In this document: piece after piece, positions 37,388-45,666 of the stretch | How positions within the stretch are numbered: position 1 is the first letter of the stretch | How the letters are laid out: each line of letters starts with the position of its first letter | NCBI GenBank assembly: GCA_021604805.1 | Contig: BQJR01000003.1 | Coordinates: 744,001 to 808,000, forward strand | DNA length: 64,000 bases | Reading direction: 5' to 3' | Source of the DNA: Planctomycetota bacterium | GTDB taxonomy: Bacteria; Planctomycetota; B15-G4 | The notes under the pieces: generated by a model | Told to the model about the DNA's origin: nothing | What the model saw: the letters and a program-made list of their open reading frames with translations, nothing else | The model's database searches: none | Position numbers and translations under genes: made by a program

Positions 37388-39082
37388 GTGCCGTCCGCAC
37401 CCCGACCGTCTTCCGCCGCCGACTCCGACTCCGCCGCCCCCGACACGCGCGCGGCGCGCCCGGCAGCGCACGATGACAGCGCCGAGCTGAGCCGCAGCGC
37501 CGAGCTGCTCGAAGCCTTGGTCGACGACCGCAGCCGCCTCGCGCAGGTGAGCGACAGCTTGCGCGAACGTCTGCTGCGCGCCTGCGGTCAGCTCGCGCGC
37601 CCCGACCGTCAAGCGCGCTCGGTCTACAACAAGGCCCGCCGTCGCAAGACTCAACAGTTGCGCCGAGAAGCCGACGAAGCCGTGCTCGATCGCACCGGCA
37701 TCCGCACGCAACGCCTCGAACTCGTGTACCCCACGCCCGAGCTCTGCGGCGACGGCGCGCAACAACCCGGCTTCCAGAACGCGCCCCCCGCGCTCGGCCG
37801 CTTGGTCGACGCGCGCACCTGTTACATCTGCAAAACCGACTACCACGACGTGCACCACTTCTACGACGCCATGTGCGCCGAGTGCGCCGAGTTCAACTGG
37901 GAGCGTCGTCACCAGAGTGCCGACCTGCACGGACGTGTGGCGCTGCTCACCGGCGGCCGCGTGAAGATCGGCTACCAAGCCGGCATCAAGATGTTGCGCG
38001 CCGGCGCACACTTGATCGTGACCACGCGCTTCCCCCGCGACGCCGCCGCGCGCTACGCCAAGGAAGCCGACTTCGAGAGCTGGCGCGAGCGCTTGCAGAT
38101 CTTCGGGCTCGACCTGCGCCACACCCCCAGCGTGGAAGCACTCGCCGATCACATCGCGCGCACGCACGACCGTCTCGATGTGATCCTCAACAACGCCTGC
38201 CAGACCGTGCGTCGCCCACCCGGTTTCTATCAGCACTTGATGGACGCCGAAGACCTGCCCTACGCCGAGCTCCCCGCCGCCACACGCTCCGTGCTCAGCG
38301 ACTACGAAGCGCTGCGCGCGTCCACGGCCGCGGCGGCGCTGGAGCGCGGCGCGAGCGAGACGTCGGCGGACACGCCCGCCACCCGCGCGAGCGAGCCCGC
38401 AGCCGGCGACACGCCCGCAACGCGCGCGAGCGCTGCCGCCGGCGCGTCTCCCCGCACCACCGGCGACCACGCGGGCCTCACGCTCTCGGCCGCGCTGAGT
38501 CAGCTGGTGCTCGTGGACGGCGACGAGAACAGCAGCGAGACCCTGTTCCCCGCCGGCAAGCTCGACGCCGACCTGCAGCAAGTCGATCTGCGCGACGTGA
38601 ACTCATGGCGCCTGCCGCTGGCCGCCGTGCCCACCGTGGAGCTGCTCGAGGTCACGTTGGTGAACTCGATCGCGCCCTTCGTGCTCAACGCGCGTCTCAA
38701 GCCGCTCATGCTGCGCCAAGCCGGGCGCGACAAACACATCGTGAACGTGTCGGCGATGGAAGGTCAGTTCTACCGCGCCTTCAAGACCGACAAGCACCCG
38801 CACACGAACATGGCCAAGGCCGCGCTCAACATGCTCACGCGCACCTCGGCGCCCGACTACCAGCGCGACGGCATCCACATGAACTCCGTCGACACGGGTT
38901 GGATCACCGACGAGGACCCTGCGCACATCACGGTGCAGAAGCGCGAGGAGCACGGCTTCCACCCGCCGCTGGATCACGTGGACGCCGCCGCGCGCATCTG
39001 CGCCCCCGTGTTCGACGGGTACAACAGCGGCGTCCACGCCTGGGGTCAGTTCCTCAAGGACTACAAGCCCGCGCCTTGGTGA
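37388..39082 (+). CDS. SDR-fold oxidoreductase with N-terminal zinc-ribbon-like region
   Basis: The 564-residue protein starts with GTG. Residues 1-180 are not SDR: a helical region is followed by CYIC (145-148) and CAEC (163-166), with His153, His156 and His157 between them, a likely zinc site. A Rossmann domain begins VALLTGGRVKIGYQAG (TGGRVKIG 188-195) and continues with DVILNNACQT (the NNAG motif as NNAC). A roughly 100-residue insert holds two DTPATRAS repeats. The catalytic region reads VSAMEGQFY ... TNMAKAALNM: Ser and Lys are present, but the Tyr of YXXXK is Thr. It may bind NAD(P) without standard SDR chemistry, or use another residue. Confidence 0.7.
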   Translation: MPSAPRPSSAADSDSAAPDTRAARPAAHDDSAELSRSAELLEALVDDRSRLAQVSDSLRERLLRACGQLARPDRQARSVYNKARRRKTQQLRREADEAVLDRTGIRTQRLELVYPTPELCGDGAQQPGFQNAPPALGRLVDARTCYICKTDYHDVHHFYDAMCAECAEFNWERRHQSADLHGRVALLTGGRVKIGYQAGIKMLRAGAHLIVTTRFPRDAAARYAKEADFESWRERLQIFGLDLRHTPSVEALADHIARTHDRLDVILNNACQTVRRPPGFYQHLMDAEDLPYAELPAATRSVLSDYEALRASTAAAALERGASETSADTPATRASEPAAGDTPATRASAAAGASPRTTGDHAGLTLSAALSQLVLVDGDENSSETLFPAGKLDADLQQVDLRDVNSWRLPLAAVPTVELLEVTLVNSIAPFVLNARLKPLMLRQAGRDKHIVNVSAMEGQFYRAFKTDKHPHTNMAKAALNMLTRTSAPDYQRDGIHMNSVDTGWITDEDPAHITVQKREEHGFHPPLDHVDAAARICAPVFDGYNSGVHAWGQFLKDYKPAPW

Positions 39083-39131
39083 GCCCTGCGAGCCGTCGCC
39101 CGCAACGCGCGCGAGACCTCGTCGGCAGCGC

Positions 39132-40721
39132 TCACTGGATCGGCAGCTCGAGTCCGTCACTGAACAACCACGCGCCCGCCAGCAGCGGGTCGCGCAACAC
39201 AGCTTGCGCATAGAAGGTCACGCCGGAGAAGGCGGGATCGTTCGGCACCTGCTGCAGACTGTCGTGCCAGCCGCCGGAGATCACCGACGTCGGCGCCTCC
39301 AAGCTGATCGGGTGCAGGAAGTCGGGCTGCACGAGCAGCGTGCCGCCGTTGAAGAACGGCACCGAAGCTGCAGCCAAGCCGGACGCGAGGAAGCCGCCGC
39401 CGCCCACGGGGCCGTCGCGCAGCCGGAACTCCACCGCCGAGCCGGGCGCCGGGCAGCCGATGGCGCTGAGCGTGGGCCTGAGGTTTCCGGGGCTCGCGTA
39501 GGCCTCGCCGTAGTGTCGCACCGCGCTGAGGTCGATGAGGTAGATCGCGGGCAGACCCGACGTGAAGCTGATCGAGGCCAGCAGTTGATCCCCGTCGAGG
39601 GAGTCTTCGTCGAACAACACGTGCTGCACGACCTGGCCGTCGATCACATCACCGGGGACCACGAGCGGCGTGAGCGCGCCGCACCAGTTGGTGAACACGC
39701 CGAGCTGACCGCCCTGGATGAAGTCGTAAGCTTCGAAGACCACGCGCCCGCCTGAGATCGCGAAGTTGTTGAACTCCGGGAAGGTGCCGCTGCCGCCGGG
39801 GATGGGCGTCGCGCCGTCGGCGAGCGTGGCGAGCTGGTTGTCCACGTGCGTGTGCAAGCCGGCGTCGGGTGAGTAGGCCTGGATCACGCTGTCGGCTTCG
39901 TCGATGGCGATGGCGGCGAGCAGGTTGGCCGTGCCGCCGAAGGGCAGCACGGTGGACGTATCGGCGAGCAGCTGCAGCGGCGCGACGCCTGCGCCGTACT
40001 GGTCGTAGATCCCTGAGGCTGTGCTGGAGCTGGCGGCGAAGCTCACGCGTTCGGCGTGGATGTGCGGCGCGCCGAAGGTGAAGAAGGTCGAGCCCGCGGG
40101 CTGGCCCGGCGTGGCTGTGGAGCCGTCGGCGATGCGCTGCACGAAGCCGGTGAACGCGTCGACCATGTACACGCCGCGCTGCTGACTGTTCCCCGAGCCG
40201 TTGAACACCGCGCGGCCGCCGTCCATCGAGAACGGGCGGTTGGCGATCTGCGTGAAGGGGCCGCTGCCACCGGGGATGAAGTCGCTGCGGTCCACGTACT
40301 CGGTGAGTGCGCCGGTGTGGTTGCCGTAGATGCCTTCGCGCGCGATGCCGCCGACGAAGCTCGAACCCAGCACGGCCACGCTGTCGCCGTCGACCGCCAT
40401 GCGGAACAGGAACTGGAAGGGCACGGATTCGGTGGGCATCGTCTGCCCGGTCCGGGCCACGATCTCGAAGCTGCCGCTCGCGTTGGAGAACACGGCGGTC
40501 ACGAAGCCGGCACCCTCTTGGTAAGTGCCCACGAAGGCGATGTGATCGCCGCTCATCCCGGGGGCTTCGCTGATGGAACCGAGCGGCGACGGGAGCCCGG
40601 GAAGCGCGTCACCCGCACCGATCACGCGCGTGAAAGCCTGCGAACGGAGGGGTGAAGCCAGCGCCAACGCGGAGAAGGCGACGGCGAGCGGGAGCAGGAA
40701 CGGACTGCGGGGGTGACGCAT
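39132..40721 (-). CDS. secreted NxxGxxxAF-type tandem-repeat protein with shared C-terminal domain
   Basis: The 529-residue protein starts at the ATG at 40721, with GGAGA upstream, and has a signal peptide (about 1-28, ending SPLRSQA). About 350 residues are made of beta-propeller-like repeats with the pattern 'IPGGSG.F......S.DGGRAVFNG', 'NNFAISGGRVVFEAYD' and 'VARTGQTMP', matching the group known as choice-of-anchor tandem repeat NxxGxxxAF proteins. The last 110 residues (FFNGGTLLVQP, FYAQAVLRDPLLAGAW) are the same type of module that ends the metallopeptidase and the sulfatase in this window. Likely surface-exposed or released; function unknown. Confidence 0.75.
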   Translation of the reverse strand: MRHPRSPFLLPLAVAFSALALASPLRSQAFTRVIGAGDALPGLPSPLGSISEAPGMSGDHIAFVGTYQEGAGFVTAVFSNASGSFEIVARTGQTMPTESVPFQFLFRMAVDGDSVAVLGSSFVGGIAREGIYGNHTGALTEYVDRSDFIPGGSGPFTQIANRPFSMDGGRAVFNGSGNSQQRGVYMVDAFTGFVQRIADGSTATPGQPAGSTFFTFGAPHIHAERVSFAASSSTASGIYDQYGAGVAPLQLLADTSTVLPFGGTANLLAAIAIDEADSVIQAYSPDAGLHTHVDNQLATLADGATPIPGGSGTFPEFNNFAISGGRVVFEAYDFIQGGQLGVFTNWCGALTPLVVPGDVIDGQVVQHVLFDEDSLDGDQLLASISFTSGLPAIYLIDLSAVRHYGEAYASPGNLRPTLSAIGCPAPGSAVEFRLRDGPVGGGGFLASGLAAASVPFFNGGTLLVQPDFLHPISLEAPTSVISGGWHDSLQQVPNDPAFSGVTFYAQAVLRDPLLAGAWLFSDGLELPIQ

Positions 40722-40827
40722 GACGCGCTCTCCAGAGCGGGGGAACGACGAGGCGCGGAACCGCCTCCACCGCCTTGGCGCATTCGAGCGCCGAGAGCTT
40801 CAGAACTTTCTCGACGCGCGCCGCGAC

Positions 40828-43290
40828 TCAGGGCTCGAGGGCGTGCTGCGCCAGGTACTCGCGCGCGAAGGCGGCGGGCCGAGAGTTCTCGCCGAGCTGC
40901 TGCGTGGCGCGTTCGAGCACCTCGCGAGCCAACGTCACGGCGCGCTCCGATTCCCCCAACTCCGTGAGCAAGGTGACGATGCCCACGAGGTTCTCCACGA
41001 TCTTGGGATCCTCGCCGCCGCTCATGGCGTGCCGGCTCTGGATCGCCGCCGAGAGCTGCGCGAGCGCTTCGGCGTGACGGCCTTGCAGATTCCGCACCAT
41101 CGCGAGGCTCTCTTGGTTGGTCGCGTGGTTCAGGCTGGCTTCGCCGAAGACCGCGCGTACCAGCGGCAGCGTGGCGGCCAGCGCGTCGCCGGCTGCATCG
41201 AGCTCACCGCGTTCGAGGAGCAGCCCCGCGAGATCGTGCCAGGCGCGCAGCGTCTCCGGGTGGTCGTCGCCGAGCGCGGAACGTGCCCGCGCGAGACTGT
41301 CCCGCAGCAAGTCAGCAGCCTCTTCGAAACGACCGGTGTCGGCCAGCACACGCGCCAGGTCGTTGGCCGTGACGAGCTCCAGCGTGTCCTGCGCGCTGAG
41401 TGTGTGCTGCGTGGCGCGCAACACACGCCGCAGCTCCGTCTCGGCCTCGGCAAAGCGACCGAGGGCGAGGAAGTGGGCCGCCAGGTCACGACGCGCTCCG
41501 AGCGCCGCCGGACTCTGCTCCCCCTCGGCTGCCACGCGCCGCGCGAGGACCTCGCGCAACAGCTCATCCGCTTCCTGGGCTTCGCCGAGCGCGCCCAAGA
41601 TCGCCCCCAGCGTGGTCATCTCGTGAAGCGTGGCCGAGGCGGACGCGCCGTGCAGCCCGCGCGCCAGCTCCAAGCTACGACGCGCGTGCGGCAGTGCCCT
41701 CGCGGACTGACCGACGAGGTGCAACACGCGCGCGATCAACGAACGAATCGGCGCCTCCACGCTGGGCAACTCGATCAGGCCTTCGTCGGCGCGTGCGGCG
41801 GCGCGCGCGAGCACGGCCTCGAGCAGCGCGGTGTCGGCGGTGCGCGCCTGATCGGGCGTGATCGCCTGCCACGCGTCGGTGAGGATCGCGGTGAGTTCCT
41901 CGGCCTCGCGACGCGCGTCGAACTCGGCACGCTCGGCGGCGCGCGCTGCGTCGCGCTGGACGAGTGCTTCGGCGGCAGCTCGCTGCGCTTCGTGGGCAGC
42001 TCGCTGCGCTTCGACGCCGGCCCGCTGCGCTGCGTCACTGGACTGCAGCGCGGCTTCGCGCTCGTCGCTCGCCTCCAACGCGTAGTGCACCGAGACCAAC
42101 ACGCCGGCCACGAGCGCGATCAACAACGCGGAACCCAACCAAGCCACGGCGCGGTGGCGTCGACTGAACAGCAGCAGCTGACGCCCCACGCCCGGCACGC
42201 GCGCCTCCACCGGGCGGCTGGCGGCGAAGGCCGCGAGGTCACGCGCCAGGTCCGCGGCCGAGGCGTAGCGCCGCGCCGGTTCCTTCTCCAAGCACTTGAG
42301 CGTGATCGCTTCGAGATCGACGCTCAACTCCGCGCGATGCACCGAAGGCCGTCGCGGCGCGACCTCGCGGATCACGCGCGCGGCTTCCACCAGCGTCGCG
42401 CCGTGCAAGTCATAGGGCGGCACGCCGCAGAGCAGCTCGTAGAGCACGACGCCGAGCGAGTACACGTCGGTGCGCGCGTCGAGCGCATCGGGGTCGGCCA
42501 GCGTCTGTTCAGGACTCATGGACTGCAGCGTGCCCACGAGTTCGCCCACACCGGTGTGCATCGTGGTGCGCGCCACGTCGGAGTCGGTGGCGCAGGCCAC
42601 CCCGAAGTCGATCACCTTGGGTTCACCGTCGACATCCACGAGCAAGTTGTCGGGCTTGAGGTCGCGGTGGATCACCCCTTGCAAGTGACCGTGATGCACC
42701 GCGGCGCAGACCTTGCCGAAGAGCTCCAAGCGCGCGGGCACCGAGAGTTCGCGGCGCGCGGCGTCGACCAACAGGTTCTCGGCTTCGCGCACGAACTCGA
42801 GCGCGAAGTAAGGCAGCTCGAGCGAACCCTCTTCGTGCAGGCCGGCTTCGAGCACCTGCGCGATGTGCGGGTGCGAGAGGCGGCCGAGCACCTCGGCTTC
42901 ATAACGGAAGCGACGGCGCGCCGACTCGCTGGCCAGCGCCACGCGCATGAGTTTGAGCGCCACGCTGCGACGCGGATCGTCTTGCTCGGCCTCGAACACG
43001 ACCCCCATGCCGCCGCTCGCGATCACGCGCAGCAGGCGGTAGCGACCGATCTGGCGCCCCTCCCACGACGCGTCGGGGGAGCCGAGCTGCGCTCCGAAGA
43101 GCACGCGTCGCGGGTCGTCGAGCGGGTTGTCCTGACGCGCGTCGGTTTCGAGCAGGCGCGCGAGCTGCGTCGCCAACTCGGCGTCTTCGTGCGCGAGCTT
43201 CGTCACGGCGGCGCGGCGTTCGTCGGGCGACAGATCGACGCAGGCGTGGAAGAGCTGCTCCAGGCGTTCGCTGCGCCCGAGCTCGCTCAC
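40828..43290 (-). CDS. Ser/Thr protein kinase with membrane helix and TPR region
   Basis: The 820-residue protein starts at GTG 43290, whose last two bases overlap the stop of the sigma gene (GTGA). Residues 1-60 form the helical region found before many planctomycete kinases. The kinase domain (about 84-360) has the Gly loop ASGGMGVVFEA, Lys113 in VALKLM, HRDLKPDN (208-215) and DFG (228-230). A membrane helix follows at about 382-402, then an Ala/Gln-rich coiled coil with repeated AQRA units (405-460), and six or so TPR motifs to the C-terminus. It likely senses partners through the extracytoplasmic TPRs and signals to the ECF factor encoded with it. Confidence 0.9.
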   Translation of the reverse strand: MSELGRSERLEQLFHACVDLSPDERRAAVTKLAHEDAELATQLARLLETDARQDNPLDDPRRVLFGAQLGSPDASWEGRQIGRYRLLRVIASGGMGVVFEAEQDDPRRSVALKLMRVALASESARRRFRYEAEVLGRLSHPHIAQVLEAGLHEEGSLELPYFALEFVREAENLLVDAARRELSVPARLELFGKVCAAVHHGHLQGVIHRDLKPDNLLVDVDGEPKVIDFGVACATDSDVARTTMHTGVGELVGTLQSMSPEQTLADPDALDARTDVYSLGVVLYELLCGVPPYDLHGATLVEAARVIREVAPRRPSVHRAELSVDLEAITLKCLEKEPARRYASAADLARDLAAFAASRPVEARVPGVGRQLLLFSRRHRAVAWLGSALLIALVAGVLVSVHYALEASDEREAALQSSDAAQRAGVEAQRAAHEAQRAAAEALVQRDAARAAERAEFDARREAEELTAILTDAWQAITPDQARTADTALLEAVLARAAARADEGLIELPSVEAPIRSLIARVLHLVGQSARALPHARRSLELARGLHGASASATLHEMTTLGAILGALGEAQEADELLREVLARRVAAEGEQSPAALGARRDLAAHFLALGRFAEAETELRRVLRATQHTLSAQDTLELVTANDLARVLADTGRFEEAADLLRDSLARARSALGDDHPETLRAWHDLAGLLLERGELDAAGDALAATLPLVRAVFGEASLNHATNQESLAMVRNLQGRHAEALAQLSAAIQSRHAMSGGEDPKIVENLVGIVTLLTELGESERAVTLAREVLERATQQLGENSRPAAFAREYLAQHALEP

Positions 43291-43850
43291 GACGCGTCGC
43301 CCAGGGCCTGCGCCAACCACGCGCGCGCGAAGCGCCAGTCGGACATCACGGTGGACGCGGACACACCCAAGGCCTGCGCCGTCTCCTTCACTTCGAGGCC
43401 GCCGAAGAAGCGTAGTTCCACGATCTCGGCGTGACGCGGATAGGTCTTGGCGAAGTCGTGCAGCAGCTCGTCGAGCGTGAGCACGTCGATCTCGTCGGGG
43501 CCAGCGCCCGCGTCGCGCAAGGCACCTGAGAGGGTGACGCGCAAGCGGTCGCCCCCGCGTTTGGCCGCGCCACGTCGCCGCGCCGAGTCGACCAGGATCC
43601 GACGCATGCTGCGCGCTGCGAGCGCCAACACGTGCTCGCGACTCTCAGCGCGTAGCGCAGCGCGCGCGCTGAGCTGCAGGAAGACTTCGTGCACGAGCGC
43701 CGTGGGTTGCAAGGTGTGACCGCGCCGCTCGCTCGCGAAGAGCTGCTGAGCCAGGCCTCGCAGCTCTTCGTAGAGCTCGGGGAGCAGCTCGTCCACCGGC
43801 ACGGGCAGCTCGCCCGCGGGCTCGGGGTCCTGGTGGTCATCGGCAGACAT
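43287..43850 (-). CDS. ECF sigma factor (planctomycete kinase-associated type)
   Basis: The 187-residue protein has region 2 (LPELYEELRGLAQQLF ... HTLQPTALVHEVFLQL ... RSMRRILVDSARRRGA) and region 4 (VELRFFGGLEVKETAQALGVSASTVMSDWRFARAWL). The HTLQPTALVHE motif is typical of the ECF group that occurs beside Ser/Thr kinases and has no classical anti-sigma factor. It directs RNA polymerase to its own promoters. It overlaps the kinase gene by 4 bp, so the two proteins are made together, and control by phosphorylation is the usual inference. I chose the ATG at 43850; upstream in-frame sequence looks non-coding. Confidence 0.88.
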   Translation of the reverse strand: MSADDHQDPEPAGELPVPVDELLPELYEELRGLAQQLFASERRGHTLQPTALVHEVFLQLSARAALRAESREHVLALAARSMRRILVDSARRRGAAKRGGDRLRVTLSGALRDAGAGPDEIDVLTLDELLHDFAKTYPRHAEIVELRFFGGLEVKETAQALGVSASTVMSDWRFARAWLAQALGDAS

Positions 43851-43953
43851 GGTGCGCACGAGGATACTGCACCCGTGGAGGATCGCGCCCGCGTGCAAGC
43901 CTTCCCGCGGATCCTCACCCTTTCCTCCGAGAGGAGGAGTACGATCGCGTGGC

Positions 43954-44634
43954 GTGCAGACACCCGTCCCGATTCCCGGCTTCGCCGATCCGCTCAGCAG
44001 CTGGACGCACCTCGTGGGCGCGGCGGTGTTCCTGGTGCTCGGAGTGCGACTCATGCGTCGACACCGCGCGCACGGGGGACACGTGGCAGCGTTGCTCGTG
44101 CTCTGCGTGTCGAGCGTGCTGCTGCTCTCGCTGAGCGGCGTGTACCACTTGCTCGAGCGCGGCGGCGCGGCACGACCGGTGCTGCGTCAGCTCGACCACG
44201 CGGCGATCTTCGTGCTCATCGCGGGTTCGCTCACCACGGTGCACGGCTTGCTCTTCGCCGGACGCATGCGTTGGTTGATCATCACGCTGGCCTGGTGCGT
44301 GTGCGCGGCGGGCGTCACGCTCAAGCTCGTGTTCTTCGCGCAGACGCCCGAGTGGCTGGGCCTCACGGCCTACTTCGGCATGGGCCTGATCGGACTCGTG
44401 TCCACGCTCTCACTCTGGTGGCTGCACGGGCTGGCCTTCGTGGGGCTGTGGCTCGGCGGCGGCCTGACCTACACCGCCGGTGCGCTCGTGGACTTCCTCA
44501 GACTGCCCGTGATCGTGCCCGGCGTGCTGGGCCCGCACGAGCTGTTGCACGTGGCGGTGCTCGTGGCGCTGGGGCTGCACTGGCGCTTCGTCACCCGTGT
44601 GATCGAGCGCGAGAACGCAACCCTCAGGGCGTGA
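43954..44634 (+). CDS. HlyIII/PAQR-family membrane protein
   Basis: The 226-residue protein has seven predicted membrane helices. The family's conserved residues are visible: SLSGVYHLL, LRQLDHAAIFVLIAGS and the C-terminal PHELLHVAVLVALGLHW, which supply the Ser, Asp and His residues that bind zinc in PAQR receptors and are kept in bacterial haemolysin III proteins. These may act as membrane hydrolases (ceramidase-like), though the bacterial role is unsettled. The start is probably GTG 43954, with GAGGAGGAG fourteen bases upstream. Its end overlaps the convergent metallo-beta-lactamase-fold gene by 11 bp. Confidence 0.78.
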   Translation: MQTPVPIPGFADPLSSWTHLVGAAVFLVLGVRLMRRHRAHGGHVAALLVLCVSSVLLLSLSGVYHLLERGGAARPVLRQLDHAAIFVLIAGSLTTVHGLLFAGRMRWLIITLAWCVCAAGVTLKLVFFAQTPEWLGLTAYFGMGLIGLVSTLSLWWLHGLAFVGLWLGGGLTYTAGALVDFLRLPVIVPGVLGPHELLHVAVLVALGLHWRFVTRVIERENATLRA

Positions 44635-45595
44635 TGATGAAGTCGTCGTGGACTTCGCTGTGCGGGTTGCCGCGCATGGCTTGCAAGGCGGCGTCGAGCT
44701 CGTGCAGCATCGCGAGTGTGAGCGGCAACGCGCGCTCGTCCGGCTGCACGCTCGTGCCGTAGGGATAAGCCACGCCCGGGGTGGACGTCATCTCGATGTG
44801 GTCACCGAGGATCCACGTCACGGGATGGTCCGCGGCGAAGGCCACCAGCTTGGCGATGCTCTCGCGGTACTGGTTGAAGTTCGAGATGAACAGGAAGCCG
44901 GGGTAGAAGCTGTCGCCGCTGAGCATCAGTTGCGTGCGCGCGTCGTACACCATGATGTGCGCGCTCTGGTGACCGGGGATCGGCAGGATGTCGAGCGTGC
45001 GTCCGCCGAGGTCGAACTCGCTCGCGCCGTCGGGCCAGTTGGGCAGATCGAAGGCGCTCTTCACGGCATTCAGGTTCGCGCTCACCACCACGGTGTCGGG
45101 CTTGCCTTGGAACTGGTCGTCGTTGGCCACGTGATCGCCGTGCCCGTGCGTGTGCGCGACCACGAGTTGGTAGTCGCTGACGCCGTTGCGCAGCTTCCAC
45201 TTGTCGATCTCGCGGTACACCGTGGAAGCCACGGGCGGATTGCCGTTGGCGCCGGTGTCGAACAGGATCGCGCGCTCCTCGCCGAAGATCAGGTACATGA
45301 ACGGCGCCTCGTAGTTGAGGCACATGCTCTGGCGCAAGATCAGGAAGTCGTCGTTGTAAGCGTGCACTTGGATCGCCGGGTCTTGGGCGCAATCGGTGCC
45401 CGAGATCCAGGTGCGCGGAAAGCTGCCCGGCTCGGGCGGCAGGTGCAGGCTGTCGGGGCGTGTGTGCGCCGGGCCGCTGGGGGCTGACGGCCCGCCCGCA
45501 GCCGGGTGCGCCGCGTCGGCAGGCACTTGGGCGCTCGACATGGGGGCGTGGATCATGAGCGCGAGCACCGCGAAGAGAGCCAGGGAACGACGCAT
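44624..45595 (-). CDS. exported metallo-beta-lactamase-fold hydrolase
   Basis: The 323-residue protein starts at the ATG at 45595, with GGAGG eight bases upstream, and has a signal peptide (1-22, ending MSSA). The zinc motif HTHGHGDH is at 148-155. GHQSAHIMVYD and LSGDSFYPG supply the later His and Asp ligands, and GDHIEM a further His. The overall look is of the glyoxalase II / arylsulfatase-like MBL group acting outside the cytoplasm. Substrate unknown. Because its 3' end overlaps that of the HlyIII gene, the two transcripts are complementary there. Confidence 0.82.
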   Translation of the reverse strand: MRRSLALFAVLALMIHAPMSSAQVPADAAHPAAGGPSAPSGPAHTRPDSLHLPPEPGSFPRTWISGTDCAQDPAIQVHAYNDDFLILRQSMCLNYEAPFMYLIFGEERAILFDTGANGNPPVASTVYREIDKWKLRNGVSDYQLVVAHTHGHGDHVANDDQFQGKPDTVVVSANLNAVKSAFDLPNWPDGASEFDLGGRTLDILPIPGHQSAHIMVYDARTQLMLSGDSFYPGFLFISNFNQYRESIAKLVAFAADHPVTWILGDHIEMTSTPGVAYPYGTSVQPDERALPLTLAMLHELDAALQAMRGNPHSEVHDDFIITP

Positions 45596-45666
45596 AGCGA
45601 CGGCCTCCGAGAGGGGCGCGCAGCCTAGCACGCGCAGCTCACGCGTGGCGGACGAGGGCGCGGCGC

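Noticed and set aside
40720..43434. 904-residue open frame antisense to the TPR kinase
   Set aside because: The opposite strand encodes a kinase with all catalytic motifs. The antisense translation is Arg/His/Gln-rich without domains, as expected for the complement of GC-rich coding sequence.
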